A stretch of DNA of 18,055 nucleotides from Rhodobacteraceae bacterium UBA2553 (GCA_002340515.1 DDMF01000082.1:4786-22840); one strand, 5' to 3'; positions 6,958 to 14,664 are shown, counted from the stretch's first letter. The notes: a model not told the origin generated them from the letters alone. Translations and numbers: made by a program.

Positions 6958-7409
6958 CAGTGTGGTTCCTCGATTAAATGATCTTCCCAGTCGTCTTCGT
7001 GGACTTCAAACTCAGGAATTGTCCAGCCTTTGACAGAACGCCCTTCGGCGTGCATGCGGTCAGGGCCGCCAGCAATCAACGGATGCCAATCGGCCAAGGG
7101 TTTGTCTTCGTGACGCAGGCGATAGGCGCAGCTGGCGGGCATAAAATAGGCGATATCGTTGATGTTCTTCCGGCTCAGCACAATGCATTCCGGCACAAAT
7201 TGCAGGCGGATATCATATTGCGCACATTGGCAACTTTCATTGTCCAAAAGGCGGCAGGCGACGCGGGTGAAAATCACCTCGCCGCTGTCCTCATCTTCGA
7301 TTTTGTTCAGACAGCATTTGCCACAACCATCACAGAGTGCCTCCCATTCAGAGGCATTCAGATCGGTCAGGGGACGGGTCCAGAAGTTTTTGCGCAAAGG
7401 TTCAGTCAT
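6957..7409 (-). CDS. YcgN family cysteine-cluster protein (UPF0260)
   Basis: A 150-residue protein with nine cysteines. The N-terminal cluster CDGCGKCC (26-33) is followed by Cys52, Cys60, Cys62, Cys75 and Cys94. This arrangement, with FWxxxPLTDLNxxEWEALCDGCGKCCLNK, is diagnostic of the UPF0260/YcgN family. The cysteines probably bind a metal or Fe-S cluster (inference); the role is not established. The C-terminus is rich in acidic residues. It begins 9 bases after the Dabb gene and overlaps ltaE by one base, so it is a middle gene of the operon. Confidence 0.9.
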   Translation of the reverse strand: MTEPLRKNFWTRPLTDLNASEWEALCDGCGKCCLNKIEDEDSGEVIFTRVACRLLDNESCQCAQYDIRLQFVPECIVLSRKNINDIAYFMPASCAYRLRHEDKPLADWHPLIAGGPDRMHAEGRSVKGWTIPEFEVHEDDWEDHLIEEPH

Positions 7410-7418
7410 CGCGCCACC

Positions 7419-7718
7419 TTAGCCATCTTTCCCGGAAAGGAAATCGGCTGACATGCGCAAATCACGTAATGGGCGCACAATGTCGATGGATTTTTGGTAA
7501 ATCGGGTGGGCTTTGAAAGCGTCAAGCGCGGCTTCATCCTCAAACTCGCCATAAACCACAAAATCAGGCACCGCACCGGGAATGGGGTCGGTGGCCAGAT
7601 TGCGGCCAACTTCCAAAAAACGCGCGTGTGGGTTTTGTTCGAGAATGGCCAACCCGTCATAGATCGTGTCGCGGTCTTTGGCGTCGCGGGCTGTGAAAAA
7701 CACCACATGTCTGATCAT
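7419..7718 (-). CDS. Dabb family stress-responsive A/B barrel protein
   Basis: A 99-residue protein beginning MIRHVVFFTARDAKD, the typical first strand of the Dabb domain (PF07876). It continues with VPDFVVYGEFEDEAALDAFKAHPIYQ, the second characteristic strand and helix. Such proteins form dimeric ferredoxin-like barrels; some are enzymes in polyketide or phenolic metabolism, most are unassigned. It sits 14 bases after ribF and 9 before the YcgN-type gene. A competing frame at 7406-7708 is a shadow with no family features. Confidence 0.87.
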   Translation of the reverse strand: MIRHVVFFTARDAKDRDTIYDGLAILEQNPHARFLEVGRNLATDPIPGAVPDFVVYGEFEDEAALDAFKAHPIYQKSIDIVRPLRDLRMSADFLSGKDG

Positions 7719-7732
7719 GGTCGGACCTCAGT

Positions 7733-8671
7733 TCAACGCGCCGCGAGGATCTCGCGTGCTTTGTCACAATCGGCGTTCATTTGGGTGATCAGCGCCTCAA
7801 GGCTGTCAAACACCTCTTCCGGGCGCAGATAGTCAATGAGGGCGACGGACAGATATTCGCCGTAAATGTCACCTTTGAAATCAAAGATGAAGCTTTCAAG
7901 GTTGGGCATATTCTCGCCAAACATCGGGCGAGTGCCCATCGAGGCCGCCCCGCCATAGGTGCCTTTGTGCGGACCGGTCAGGATTTCAACCTCAACCACA
8001 TAGACGCCAAATTTGGGCGGGTGCAGCCCGGCGATCGACATATTTGCGGTGGGGTATCCCAGATCACGGCCACGCTGATCACCACGGATCACTTCGCCTT
8101 CGATGCGGTGCAAATGGCCCAACATGCGCGCGGCGTCTTGCGGGCGGCCCTCGCCCAAAGCCTGACGGATCGCGGTGGAGCTGACTTCGCCCACGTCATC
8201 AGACATCAGCGGCGCGATGGTCACGCCAAAGCCAAGCTCAGCGCCCAAAGCGGTCAGGTCATCGGCGTTCCCGGCACGTCCTTGGCCAAAGCAGAAATCC
8301 GCGCCGACAACGACGTGTTTCAAGCCAAGCCCATCGACAATCACATCCTGTGCAAACTCGCGCGGGGTCAGCGCCGACAGCGTGTCGTTGAAGCTCAGCT
8401 CATAAAGCCGCTCAACCCCAAGCTTTTCCAACCGATGCGCACGGGCATCAGCGCCCATCAGGCGAAAGGGGGGGGATTTCGGGGCGAAATATTCGCGCGG
8501 ATGCGGTTCAAACGTCATGATGCCCAAAGGCGCGCCAAGGGCGTCTGCCTCTTTGCGGGCAAGGTCGATCACATATTGGTGGCCTAGGTGGACCCCATCG
8601 AAATTGCCAATCGCAACGGAGGCGCCGCGATCTGATTTTTCTATGAACTGATAGTCTCGAATAATGCGCAT
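7733..8671 (-). CDS. ribF: Bifunctional riboflavin kinase/FAD synthetase
   Basis: Converts riboflavin to FMN and then FAD in the cytosol. The 312-residue protein has the normal two-domain layout. The N-terminal adenylyltransferase carries NFDGVHLGHQ (23-32, the HxGH nucleotide site) and SSTAIR (164-169). The C-terminal flavokinase domain carries GDQRGRDLGYPTAN (197-210). The start ATG at 8671 is preceded by AAGG at 8 bases. The 67 bp before it hold a nested inverted repeat that reaches almost to this ribosome site (see 8683-8739). It lies between phaJ-like and Dabb genes on the same strand. Confidence 0.95.
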   Translation of the reverse strand: MRIIRDYQFIEKSDRGASVAIGNFDGVHLGHQYVIDLARKEADALGAPLGIMTFEPHPREYFAPKSPPFRLMGADARAHRLEKLGVERLYELSFNDTLSALTPREFAQDVIVDGLGLKHVVVGADFCFGQGRAGNADDLTALGAELGFGVTIAPLMSDDVGEVSSTAIRQALGEGRPQDAARMLGHLHRIEGEVIRGDQRGRDLGYPTANMSIAGLHPPKFGVYVVEVEILTGPHKGTYGGAASMGTRPMFGENMPNLESFIFDFKGDIYGEYLSVALIDYLRPEEVFDSLEALITQMNADCDKAREILAAR

Positions 8672-8682
8672 ATCGCTGCCTT

Positions 8683-8739
8683 ACCGCCCTAGGCTGAAGG
8701 GTGCAAGCCCGCGCGTGTGATCAGCCGGATTTGGGCGGT
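8683..8739 (-). other. Nested inverted repeat in the phaJ-ribF gap
   Basis: Two nested perfect stems share a centre: ACCGCCC (8683-8689) with GGGCGGT (8733-8739), and GGCTGA (8692-8697) with TCAGCC (8721-8726). They leave a 23-nt loop that can itself pair GGG with CCC. On the minus-strand transcript the structure starts at the last bases of the hydratase gene and ends about 11 bases before the ribF start. There is no U run, so it is not a standard terminator; it may shape ribF translation or mRNA ends. Confidence 0.5.
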
Positions 8740-9179
8740 CAACTCTTGCGACGGGGCGCCAGAACCTTGGCTTCGCCGGTCAGCACCGCTTTGCCATCCA
8801 CAAGGCATTCGGTCTTGAGCGTGGCGCGGCCTTTTACTGGGTCCACCTCCATCACTGTGACCTCTGCTGTGACCACGTCACCGGGGCGCACGGGGGCTTT
8901 GAACGCGAGGTTTTGACCCATGTAAATGGTGCCGTGGCCGGGCAATTGTTCGCCAATGACGGCGGAGATCAAGCCAGCGGTCAACATGCCGTGGGCAATG
9001 CGGCCTTTGAACATGGTTGCGTTGGCATATTCATCGTCCAGATGTACCGGGTTGCGGTCGGTGGATACTTCGGCAAACAGCTCAATATCGCGGTCCGTGA
9101 CCTCTTTGGTCAGGGTGCGACACATGCCAACTTCTAGCTCGTCAGCGTGGATGGTGCCGCGGGTGATGGTCTCGGACAT
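8739..9179 (-). CDS. MaoC/PhaJ-like (R)-specific enoyl-CoA hydratase
   Basis: A hot-dog fold hydratase of 146 residues. The catalytic dyad Asp41 and His46 stands in STDRNPVHLDDEYA. The hydratase-2 motif follows as YANATMFKGRIAHGMLTAGL and then ISAVIGEQLPGHGTIYMGQ, with PVRPGDVVTAEV. These match PhaJ-type enzymes, which hydrate enoyl-CoA to (R)-3-hydroxyacyl-CoA for polyhydroxyalkanoate synthesis; the physiological substrate here is inferred only. A longer frame opens at 9305, but ATG at 9179 is preceded by GGAGG and gives the family length. It lies upstream of ribF on the same strand. Confidence 0.9.
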   Translation of the reverse strand: MSETITRGTIHADELEVGMCRTLTKEVTDRDIELFAEVSTDRNPVHLDDEYANATMFKGRIAHGMLTAGLISAVIGEQLPGHGTIYMGQNLAFKAPVRPGDVVTAEVTVMEVDPVKGRATLKTECLVDGKAVLTGEAKVLAPRRKS

Positions 9180-9241
9180 GGGGGCCTCCGGATGGATTGA
9201 GCGAGCAACAAAAGGATACTTGATTGCGCATTTCGGTAACA

Positions 9242-9268
9242 ATATTACTTTGCAGACGCAGAAAGCAA
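9242..9268 (-). promoter_or_regulatory. Possible promoter of the hydratase-ribF run
   Basis: On the minus strand TTGCTT (9263-9268) is followed after 15 bp by TAATAT (9242-9247). The -10 match is good and the spacing is short of the usual 16-18 bp. It lies in the ~100-bp gap between the HAD gene and the hydratase gene, where an internal promoter would be expected. Confidence 0.3.
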
Positions 9269-9282
9269 GCGTTCTTTTATGC

Positions 9283-10158
9283 TCAGCGCAGGTATCCAAT
9301 CGCAAAGGTCGGCGTGGTTATTTCCTTTTCGACAAAAGCACTTAGCGCCTTTGGATCGGGTTGATTGGTGGTTCCTGTGTCTTCCCGCGCCAATCCGCCA
9401 GTGATGAAAAGAGAATCGATGTCTTCACCTTGCGCCCCGCGAATATCGGTGTGGATGCCATCACCGATCGCCAGAATACGCGTGTCGCGCACATCGCGCC
9501 CCTCGGCCAACATACGACGTCGGGCGAGGTCATAGATCGGTGGATGTGGCTTGCCGAAATACAGGCTCTCGCCGCCCATTTCCGTATACATTTTGGCGAT
9601 GGCGCCCGCGCACCATTCGCGTTCCTCACCCCGGTCGACAACGATGTCCGGATTGGCGCAGAGGAGTTTTTGGCCCAGCTGTTTTGCCATCATCAGGTCA
9701 GCGCGCCACGTGTCAGGATCCGCCATGGGATCAAACGGCCCACAGCAGACGATGCCTTCTGCCTCAGACACAGGGACACGGGTGATCGGCGCGGGAGTGT
9801 CGATGACCTCCATTGGTTCAAAGAACCCTGCATCACGTTCCCATTCACCCATGAAAAAGACCTTATTGCCCACAGCACCCGTGTACATCGCCGCGCGCGC
9901 GCTGTCGCCTGAGGTGGCGATGGTGTCGTAGCAATCAGAGGGCACGCCGAAGTCTGGCAATTGCGCCATCACTCCTGCGCGCGGTTTGGGTGAGTTGGTC
10001 ACCAGCACCACAAAGCCGCCGTTTGCACGGTAATCCCGGAGTGCCGCCACAGCCTCATCAAACGCGGTGATGCCGTTATGAACGCAGCCCCAAAGATCGA
10101 CGAAAAGCGCGTCGTAATTGGCGGAAATCTCAGATAGGGCGGTGATGATGCGGGTCAT
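9283..10158 (-). CDS. HAD-superfamily class IIA hydrolase, TIGR01459 family
   Basis: A 291-residue phosphatase-like protein. HAD motif I is DLWGCVHNG (nucleophile Asp21), the family hallmark DxWGCxHxG. Motif II is VTNSPKPR (Thr54-Asn55-Ser56). The class IIA cap lies between, with CCGPFD. A lysine in YFGKPHPPIYDLA acts as motif III, and the Mg site is IGDGIHTDIRGA. This matches TIGR01459, relatives of NagD and pyridoxal-phosphate phosphatases with unknown substrate. AAGGAGA precedes the ATG at 10158. It is the first gene of the minus-strand run ending in ltaE, separated from the hydratase gene by about 100 bp. Confidence 0.9.
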   Translation of the reverse strand: MTRIITALSEISANYDALFVDLWGCVHNGITAFDEAVAALRDYRANGGFVVLVTNSPKPRAGVMAQLPDFGVPSDCYDTIATSGDSARAAMYTGAVGNKVFFMGEWERDAGFFEPMEVIDTPAPITRVPVSEAEGIVCCGPFDPMADPDTWRADLMMAKQLGQKLLCANPDIVVDRGEEREWCAGAIAKMYTEMGGESLYFGKPHPPIYDLARRRMLAEGRDVRDTRILAIGDGIHTDIRGAQGEDIDSLFITGGLAREDTGTTNQPDPKALSAFVEKEITTPTFAIGYLR

Positions 10159-10306
10159 GGGCGTCTCCTTGGTTGGGGGAGATATGGCAGAGGGGTTGGG
10201 CGCTGGCTAGGGGGAGTATGCGCGCGGTGGCGCCTTGGGACCAAGTGAGCCTTATCAGCAGGCGTTCAATTGCCCGCTTTGGTGGCGGATTTCAAGAATT
10301 GGGTGC

Positions 10307-10606
10307 CTATGGCTTTTGGTTCTGTGCTGCCATTTCGGTTGCCAAAGCCTCGCCACTGAGCCGCCTATAGTTCACAAATGTTTTTGCGCTGAGCAGAACA
10401 AAGAAACTGTCCATGTCGACCACAATATAGCCTTGTTCCAGGACGGCTCGGGAAAGCTGTTCAATATCATCGGCGTATAAACGCTTCTTTCCCAAGAGCT
10501 CTTTGACTTGTTTCGAGGCGATACGGAACCGGCCACTTTCCTTGCCTCCGAAACTCTTGTTATAGAGATTTGCCAAGTGGCGCGCCGCTATGTCGAAGTG
10601 GGTCAT
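10307..10606 (-). CDS. Small conserved-looking protein, possible winged-helix fold
   Basis: I do not recognise a named family. The 99-residue protein is supported by a full AGGAGG five to nine bases before its ATG and by sitting alone, divergent from mgtE. The central part reads GRFRIASKQVKELLGKKRLYADDIEQL then SRAVLEQGYIVVDMDSFFVLLSA. A basic helix-turn-helix-like stretch followed by a predicted beta hairpin and FVNYRRLSG recalls small winged-helix proteins seen on plasmids and genomic islands (my impression only). It could be a local regulator; no operator is proven. It has no signal peptide and no membrane segment. Confidence 0.72.
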   Translation of the reverse strand: MTHFDIAARHLANLYNKSFGGKESGRFRIASKQVKELLGKKRLYADDIEQLSRAVLEQGYIVVDMDSFFVLLSAKTFVNYRRLSGEALATEMAAQNQKP

Positions 10607-10654
10607 CCGACCTCCTTATGTGTTATTAATTCTTACCTATAGACAATAATTATT

Positions 10655-10671
10655 TGCCATTTTAAACGGCA
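10655..10671. promoter_or_regulatory. Imperfect dyad in the divergent mgtE/small-protein gap
   Basis: TGCCATTTTAAACGGCA is a 17-bp near-palindrome centred at 10663, with only the fifth position from each end unpaired. It lies a few bases before the mgtE ribosome site. A second AT-only palindrome, AATAATTATT (10645-10654), is beside it. The 82-bp gap is AT-rich and must hold both divergent promoters, so these could be operator sites. No regulator is known. Confidence 0.35.
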
Positions 10672-10688
10672 TGCATGGAGAAAATGAT

Positions 10689-12062
10689 ATGAACCAGCAC
10701 GTCGCGGCAATTGAGCTAAACATTGATTTGTCAGAGGAATTGCAAGCAGCAGTTGCCGCGGGTGACGCGGCGCGTCTGGACGCGTTGTTCCAGCGGCTTT
10801 CTTTGTCCGAAGCGCTCCGCGAGTTGTTGGAGCTATCGCCAGATGATCGCCGGACCGTTCTGACGCTGATCTCACCTGAAGTTGCGGCGGATTTGATAGA
10901 GGAAGCGCCTCATGAGATTGGCGCCAACCTCATGGAAGACCTTGAGACGGATCGTGCCGTCGAAATCATGGACGAGCTGGATTCGGATATCCAGGCCGAC
11001 CTGATTGGCGACATGGAGTCCGAAGAAGCAGAAGCAATCCTTGGGCAGATGGATGCCGAGGATGCAGCTGATGTGCGCCGTCTGTCGGAGTATGAGGATG
11101 ATACCGCCGGTGGTCTGATGATGTCAGAGGTGTTCGAATGTGCCGACACCATGACCGTCAGTGATGTTATCAAAGTGCTTGCAAAAGATGATGATGACGT
11201 CGATCGGTATCGCGGTCAGCATCCATATATTATTGATCAAACGGGCAAACTGGTTGGCGTGGTTTCCCTGCGTGGCTTGTTGTCGACGAAGCGGTCGGCC
11301 TTTCTGACGACCATTATGGTTGAGCCGATGGTGGTTCAGGCGGACACGGCCCTATCCGATCTTGAGGACATCTTTGACAAGTTTGGCTTTCTTGGCGTGC
11401 CGGTTGTGGATGCCGATGGCAGGATGCTTGGCGTTGTCAGTCGTGAAGCGGTTTCGCAAGCTTTGTTGGAACGCGCCGAAAGCGAGAACCTGAAACTGCA
11501 AGGTGTTGTTGGCGACGAATTGCGTTCGATGCCGACATGGTTGCGATCTCGGCGACGGCTGGCATGGCTTTCTGCCAATATCGTTCTGAACATGATCGCG
11601 GCCTCTGTCATTTCCGCCTATGAGGAAACCCTTCTTGCGGTGATTGCAATTGCCGTGTTTTTGCCGATGGTTTCGGATATGTCCGGCTGCTCCGGCAACC
11701 AGGCTGTCGGTGTCACCATGCGTGAATTGAGCCTTGGCCTTGTCCGGCCCAAGGACGCCTTCAAGGTCTGGCTTAAGGAAATCAGCGTGGGTGTTGTCAA
11801 CGGGATCGCGCTTGGGGTGTTGATCGGCATCGTGGCCTGGGTGTGGAAAGGCAACCCCGCCTTGGGTCTTGTGATCGGTGCGGCACTTGCCCTCAACACC
11901 ATGCTGGCGGTGTCCATTGGTGGCGTTGTTCCGCTGTTGTTGAAAAGGATCGGGCAGGATCCCGCTGTGGCAAGTGGACCGCTTTTGACAACTGTGACGG
12001 ATATGGCTGGCTTCTTTTTCGTTCTCAGCCTTGCAACATTGATGATGCCATGGCTGGTTTGA
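10689..12062 (+). CDS. mgtE: Magnesium transporter MgtE
   Basis: An inner-membrane Mg2+ channel of 457 residues. Domains in order: the acidic MgtE_N helical domain (~30-130) with repeated LED/LDSDIQADLIGDM units; a CBS pair (~135-260) opened by the SEYEDDTAGGLMMSE hallmark; then five membrane helices (~290-455). The pore region includes PMVSDMSGCSGNQAVGVTMREL, and the last helix TTVTDMAGFFFVLSLAT contains the conserved pore aspartate. The N domain and CBS pair normally sense cytosolic Mg2+ and close the channel. I chose ATG at 10689, with GGAG 8 bases upstream, over ATG at 10671. The next gene begins within a few bases of its stop, so it heads the RimB-RimK-deacylase operon. Confidence 0.95.
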   Translation: MNQHVAAIELNIDLSEELQAAVAAGDAARLDALFQRLSLSEALRELLELSPDDRRTVLTLISPEVAADLIEEAPHEIGANLMEDLETDRAVEIMDELDSDIQADLIGDMESEEAEAILGQMDAEDAADVRRLSEYEDDTAGGLMMSEVFECADTMTVSDVIKVLAKDDDDVDRYRGQHPYIIDQTGKLVGVVSLRGLLSTKRSAFLTTIMVEPMVVQADTALSDLEDIFDKFGFLGVPVVDADGRMLGVVSREAVSQALLERAESENLKLQGVVGDELRSMPTWLRSRRRLAWLSANIVLNMIAASVISAYEETLLAVIAIAVFLPMVSDMSGCSGNQAVGVTMRELSLGLVRPKDAFKVWLKEISVGVVNGIALGVLIGIVAWVWKGNPALGLVIGAALALNTMLAVSIGGVVPLLLKRIGQDPAVASGPLLTTVTDMAGFFFVLSLATLMMPWLV

Positions 12063-12064
12063 AA

Positions 12065-12502
12065 ATGAAGACACAAAAACGCGAATTGCTGGTCATTGGC
12101 TGGATGGAGCATCTGGACCTGCCCGACCTTGGGCTGGCCCAGATCAAGGCGAAGATCGACACGGGCGCACGGACCTCGGCCCTTCATGCTATTGGCATCG
12201 AGCCGTTTGAACGTGAGGGTGAAAGCTGGGTGCGTTTTCAGGTTCAGCTTGATGAGCGTGCGCCTTGGCGTTGGGTCGAATGCGCCATCCATGATCGGCG
12301 CGAGATCAAAAATACCAGCGGTATTCCCGAAGAACGGATTGTCATTCGGACCCACTTGAAGTTGACAGACCGATCTTGGCCGATTTCCGTGTCTCTGACG
12401 GATCGGACCAATATGCGGTTTCCGATGATTGTCGGCCGTACGGCTCTGAAGCATCACAATATTGCGGTACACACACGCCGCACAAATTTGACCGGCACGT
12501 AA
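12065..12502 (+). CDS. RimB-like retropepsin-fold peptidase (PF05618)
   Basis: A 145-residue single-domain protein of the former ATP-dependent zinc protease family, now seen as retropepsin-like. The active-site motif is KAKIDTGARTSALHA (Asp32-Thr33-Gly34), and the second conserved element is RFPMIVGRTAL. In Pseudomonas, RimB removes glutamates that RimK adds to ribosomal protein S6 (RpsF). A RimK-type ligase lies directly downstream here, so a matching trimming role is likely but inferred. The start is ATG at 12065, two bases after the mgtE stop; ATG at 12047, overlapping mgtE, is an alternative. Neither has a strong ribosome site, so translation is probably coupled to mgtE. It differs from the longer Pseudomonas operon by lacking an obvious rimA. 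Confidence 0.87.
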   Translation: MKTQKRELLVIGWMEHLDLPDLGLAQIKAKIDTGARTSALHAIGIEPFEREGESWVRFQVQLDERAPWRWVECAIHDRREIKNTSGIPEERIVIRTHLKLTDRSWPISVSLTDRTNMRFPMIVGRTALKHHNIAVHTRRTNLTGT

Positions 12503-12538
12503 GGTTAGACATGCCTTTGAGGCAGAAAGGATTTTCAC

Positions 12539-13444
12539 ATGAAGATCGCAATGATGGCACGGAACGCCAACCTTTACTCTCACAAGCGCCTGAAGGAGGC
12601 TGCTGAAGAGCGTGGACATGAGCTTGATATCATCAACACATTGCGGTGCTATATGAACATCGCCTCGCGCCGGCCTGAGATGTATTACAACGGTGAGAAA
12701 CTTACCGGGTATGATGCGGTGATCCCGCGGATCGGTGCATCGGTCACCTTCTATGGCCTCGCTGTTCTGCGCCAGTTTGAAATGATGGGTGTGTATCCCC
12801 TGAACGAAAGTGTCGCCATCGGCCGGAGCCGTGACAAGCTGCGCTCGATGCAACTGCTTGCGCGTGATGGGATTGGCCTGCCGGTGACAACATTTGCCCA
12901 TGACCCTAAGCAAACGGATGAAGTTCTGAAACTGGCTGGCGGTGCGCCGATTGTTATCAAATTGCTGGAAGGCACCCAGGGTTTGGGCGTGGTTTTGGCT
13001 GATACAGATCGCTCTGCGACATCTGTGGTCGAGGCCTTCCGGGCGACGGGGACCAACATCCTGTTGCAGGAGTTTATCAAAGAATCCGGTGGCACGGATA
13101 TTCGTGCCATTGTTGTTGGGGGTAAGGTTATCGCCGCGATGAAACGCACCGGCGCTGAGGGGGACTTCCGCTCTAACCTGCATCGTGGTGGGTCGGCGCA
13201 AGTGATCAAGCTGTCACCTGAAGAAAGATCAACCGCCGTCCGGGCGGCAAAATCTATGGGGCTGAATGTTTGTGGTGTGGACATGCTGCGCGCCAATCAC
13301 GGCCCTGTGGTCATGGAAGTGAACTCGTCGCCGGGTCTGGAAGGTGTCGAGAAAGCAACCGGTTTGGACGTTGCTGGCAAGATCATTGAGTATCTCGAAA
13401 AGAGTGCTGTCAAAGGGAACACGAAGACCAAGGGCAAAGGCTGA
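12539..13444 (+). CDS. rimK: RimK-type alpha-L-glutamate ligase (ATP-grasp)
   Basis: A 301-residue ATP-grasp ligase, the usual RimK length. The N-terminal pre-grasp domain contains the RimK-type PRIGASVTFYG (63-73). The grasp core carries NESVAIGRSRDKLRSMQLLA (89-108), VIKLLEGTQGLGVVLA for nucleotide binding, DIRAIVVGGKVIAAMKR, and the metal-binding end MEVNSSPGLEG. RimK adds glutamates to the C-terminus of ribosomal protein S6 in E. coli and also makes poly-alpha-glutamate. AAAGGA precedes the ATG. The stop overlaps the next start by one base (TGATG). The C-terminus is a short lysine-rich tail (NTKTKGKG). Whether its target here is S6 is not shown by the sequence. Confidence 0.92.
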   Translation: MKIAMMARNANLYSHKRLKEAAEERGHELDIINTLRCYMNIASRRPEMYYNGEKLTGYDAVIPRIGASVTFYGLAVLRQFEMMGVYPLNESVAIGRSRDKLRSMQLLARDGIGLPVTTFAHDPKQTDEVLKLAGGAPIVIKLLEGTQGLGVVLADTDRSATSVVEAFRATGTNILLQEFIKESGGTDIRAIVVGGKVIAAMKRTGAEGDFRSNLHRGGSAQVIKLSPEERSTAVRAAKSMGLNVCGVDMLRANHGPVVMEVNSSPGLEGVEKATGLDVAGKIIEYLEKSAVKGNTKTKGKG

Positions 13445-14487
13445 TGGTCCGTCGCGCAGCGTTTGAGATTGGGGGGCATTCTATCCCCGCCGGCACTCGA
13501 CTGACCGTTGACCTTCCGGTCAGCGTTCTGTCGGATCATACGCCTGTGTCCATGTCTGTGCATGTTGTTCACGGAAAGGCCGATGGCCCGACGGTGTTCG
13601 TCAGTGCGGGCATCCATGGGGATGAGGTGATCGGTGTTGAAATTGTGCGGCGTCTCCTCCGTGCGCCAAACCTCAAATCGCTGCGCGGCACTCTTATCGT
13701 GATCCCGATTGTGAACGCTTTCGGATTCATCAACCACTCGCGTTATCTGCCAGACCGGCGTGATTTGAACCGGATGTTTCCGGGCACACCGGGTGGCTCT
13801 CTTGCATCGCGACTTGCGCATCTTTTTCTGACCGAGGTCGTAGCCCGGTGTGATCTAGGCATTGATCTACACTCTGCCGCAATCCACCGGACCAATTTGC
13901 CACAGGTGCGCATTTCGCCCGACAATGCATATACGGCTACGCTGGCCGAAGTGTTCGGTGCGCCGGTGATCCTGCAATCCCCGCTACGCGAAGGGTCATT
14001 GCGCGGTGCCGCCAAGGATATCGGCAAGGACATCCTGCTTTTTGAAGCGGGCGAAGGTCTGCGTTTTGATGAAATGTCCGTACGTGCCGGGGTCGCGGGT
14101 ATCCTGCGCGTGCTGCATCATGTTGGGCAACTTCCGGCCAAAGGGATCGCCAAACCGAAAGCTCTGCCGCAGTATTGCACATCCAGCAAATGGCTGCGCG
14201 CGCCCGCCGGTGGTTTGTTGCGGACCTTCCGTGCTGACGGTGATGTGGTTGCGGAAGGGGACGTGATGGCCGTTGTCGCCGATCCGTTCGGCGAGGCAGA
14301 AGAAGAGATTATTGCACCCTTCAACGGAATTGTTGTTGGTCGGGCGGTCTTGCCGGTCGTCAACGAAGGCGATGCGGTGTTTCATCTTGCTCGTGTGAAA
14401 TCCATGGCCGTTGCCGAAGGGGCCGTTGAAGATTTGAACGACCAACTGACGGATGATCCTCTCTTTGATGAGGACGAGATTATTTGA
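13444..14487 (+). CDS. Aspartoacylase/succinylglutamate desuccinylase-family zinc hydrolase
   Basis: A 347-residue M14-like amidohydrolase of the AstE/AspA family. Zinc ligands are His58 and Glu61 in GIHGDEV and His143 in DLHSA. The substrate-binding signature RRDLNRMFPG covers 105-114, and the general-base glutamate lies in LLFEAGEG (~201-204). The C-terminal ~100 residues form the family's barrel-sandwich domain (WLRAPAGGLLRTFRADGDVV). Known members release acyl groups from N-acyl aspartate or glutamate. Translational overlap with rimK suggests it works on a glutamylated or N-acylated amino-acid product; this is inference. The last ~20 residues are acidic. It is the last gene of the mgtE operon. 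Confidence 0.88.
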   Translation: MVRRAAFEIGGHSIPAGTRLTVDLPVSVLSDHTPVSMSVHVVHGKADGPTVFVSAGIHGDEVIGVEIVRRLLRAPNLKSLRGTLIVIPIVNAFGFINHSRYLPDRRDLNRMFPGTPGGSLASRLAHLFLTEVVARCDLGIDLHSAAIHRTNLPQVRISPDNAYTATLAEVFGAPVILQSPLREGSLRGAAKDIGKDILLFEAGEGLRFDEMSVRAGVAGILRVLHHVGQLPAKGIAKPKALPQYCTSSKWLRAPAGGLLRTFRADGDVVAEGDVMAVVADPFGEAEEEIIAPFNGIVVGRAVLPVVNEGDAVFHLARVKSMAVAEGAVEDLNDQLTDDPLFDEDEII

Positions 14488-14638
14488 CCGCAAGGCAAAC
14501 TCCGCTGCAGTGATCTCCACGCCGGACGCCGTGAAGGTCACGCTTTGTCTCACAGGGGCGGAGACGCGACGGTTGGTTTGGCGGTGGGTTTGTTGCGCAG
14601 TACCGGAACCATTTCGCTTGGTCCGTTTGCTCAAAGCA

Positions 14639-14664
14639 AAGGCCCGCACGATTGAGCGGGCCTT
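14639..14664. terminator. Bidirectional intrinsic terminator
   Basis: AAGGCCCGC (14639-14647) pairs perfectly with GCGGGCCTT (14656-14664) around an 8-base loop. On the minus strand the stem runs into TTTGCTTT, on the plus strand into TTCACGTTTC. It stands between the convergent mgtE operon (ends 14487) and ppaC (ends 14689). The remaining ~150 bp of the gap showed nothing I can support. Confidence 0.8.

Noticed and set aside
6112..6981. 289-codon plus-strand frame
   Set aside because: Antisense shadow of the threonine aldolase, whose catalytic motifs are complete.
8672..8738. FMN riboswitch before ribF
   Set aside because: The gap is only 67 bp and lacks the conserved FMN-aptamer segments; the nested palindrome is a different structure.
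10607..10688. M-box magnesium riboswitch before mgtE
   Set aside because: Only about 80 bp separate mgtE from the divergent gene, too short for an M-box, and no M-box segments are seen.
11618..13201. 527-codon minus-strand frame
   Set aside because: It lies antisense to mgtE, the RimB-like gene and rimK, all clearly coding on the plus strand; no recognisable domain.
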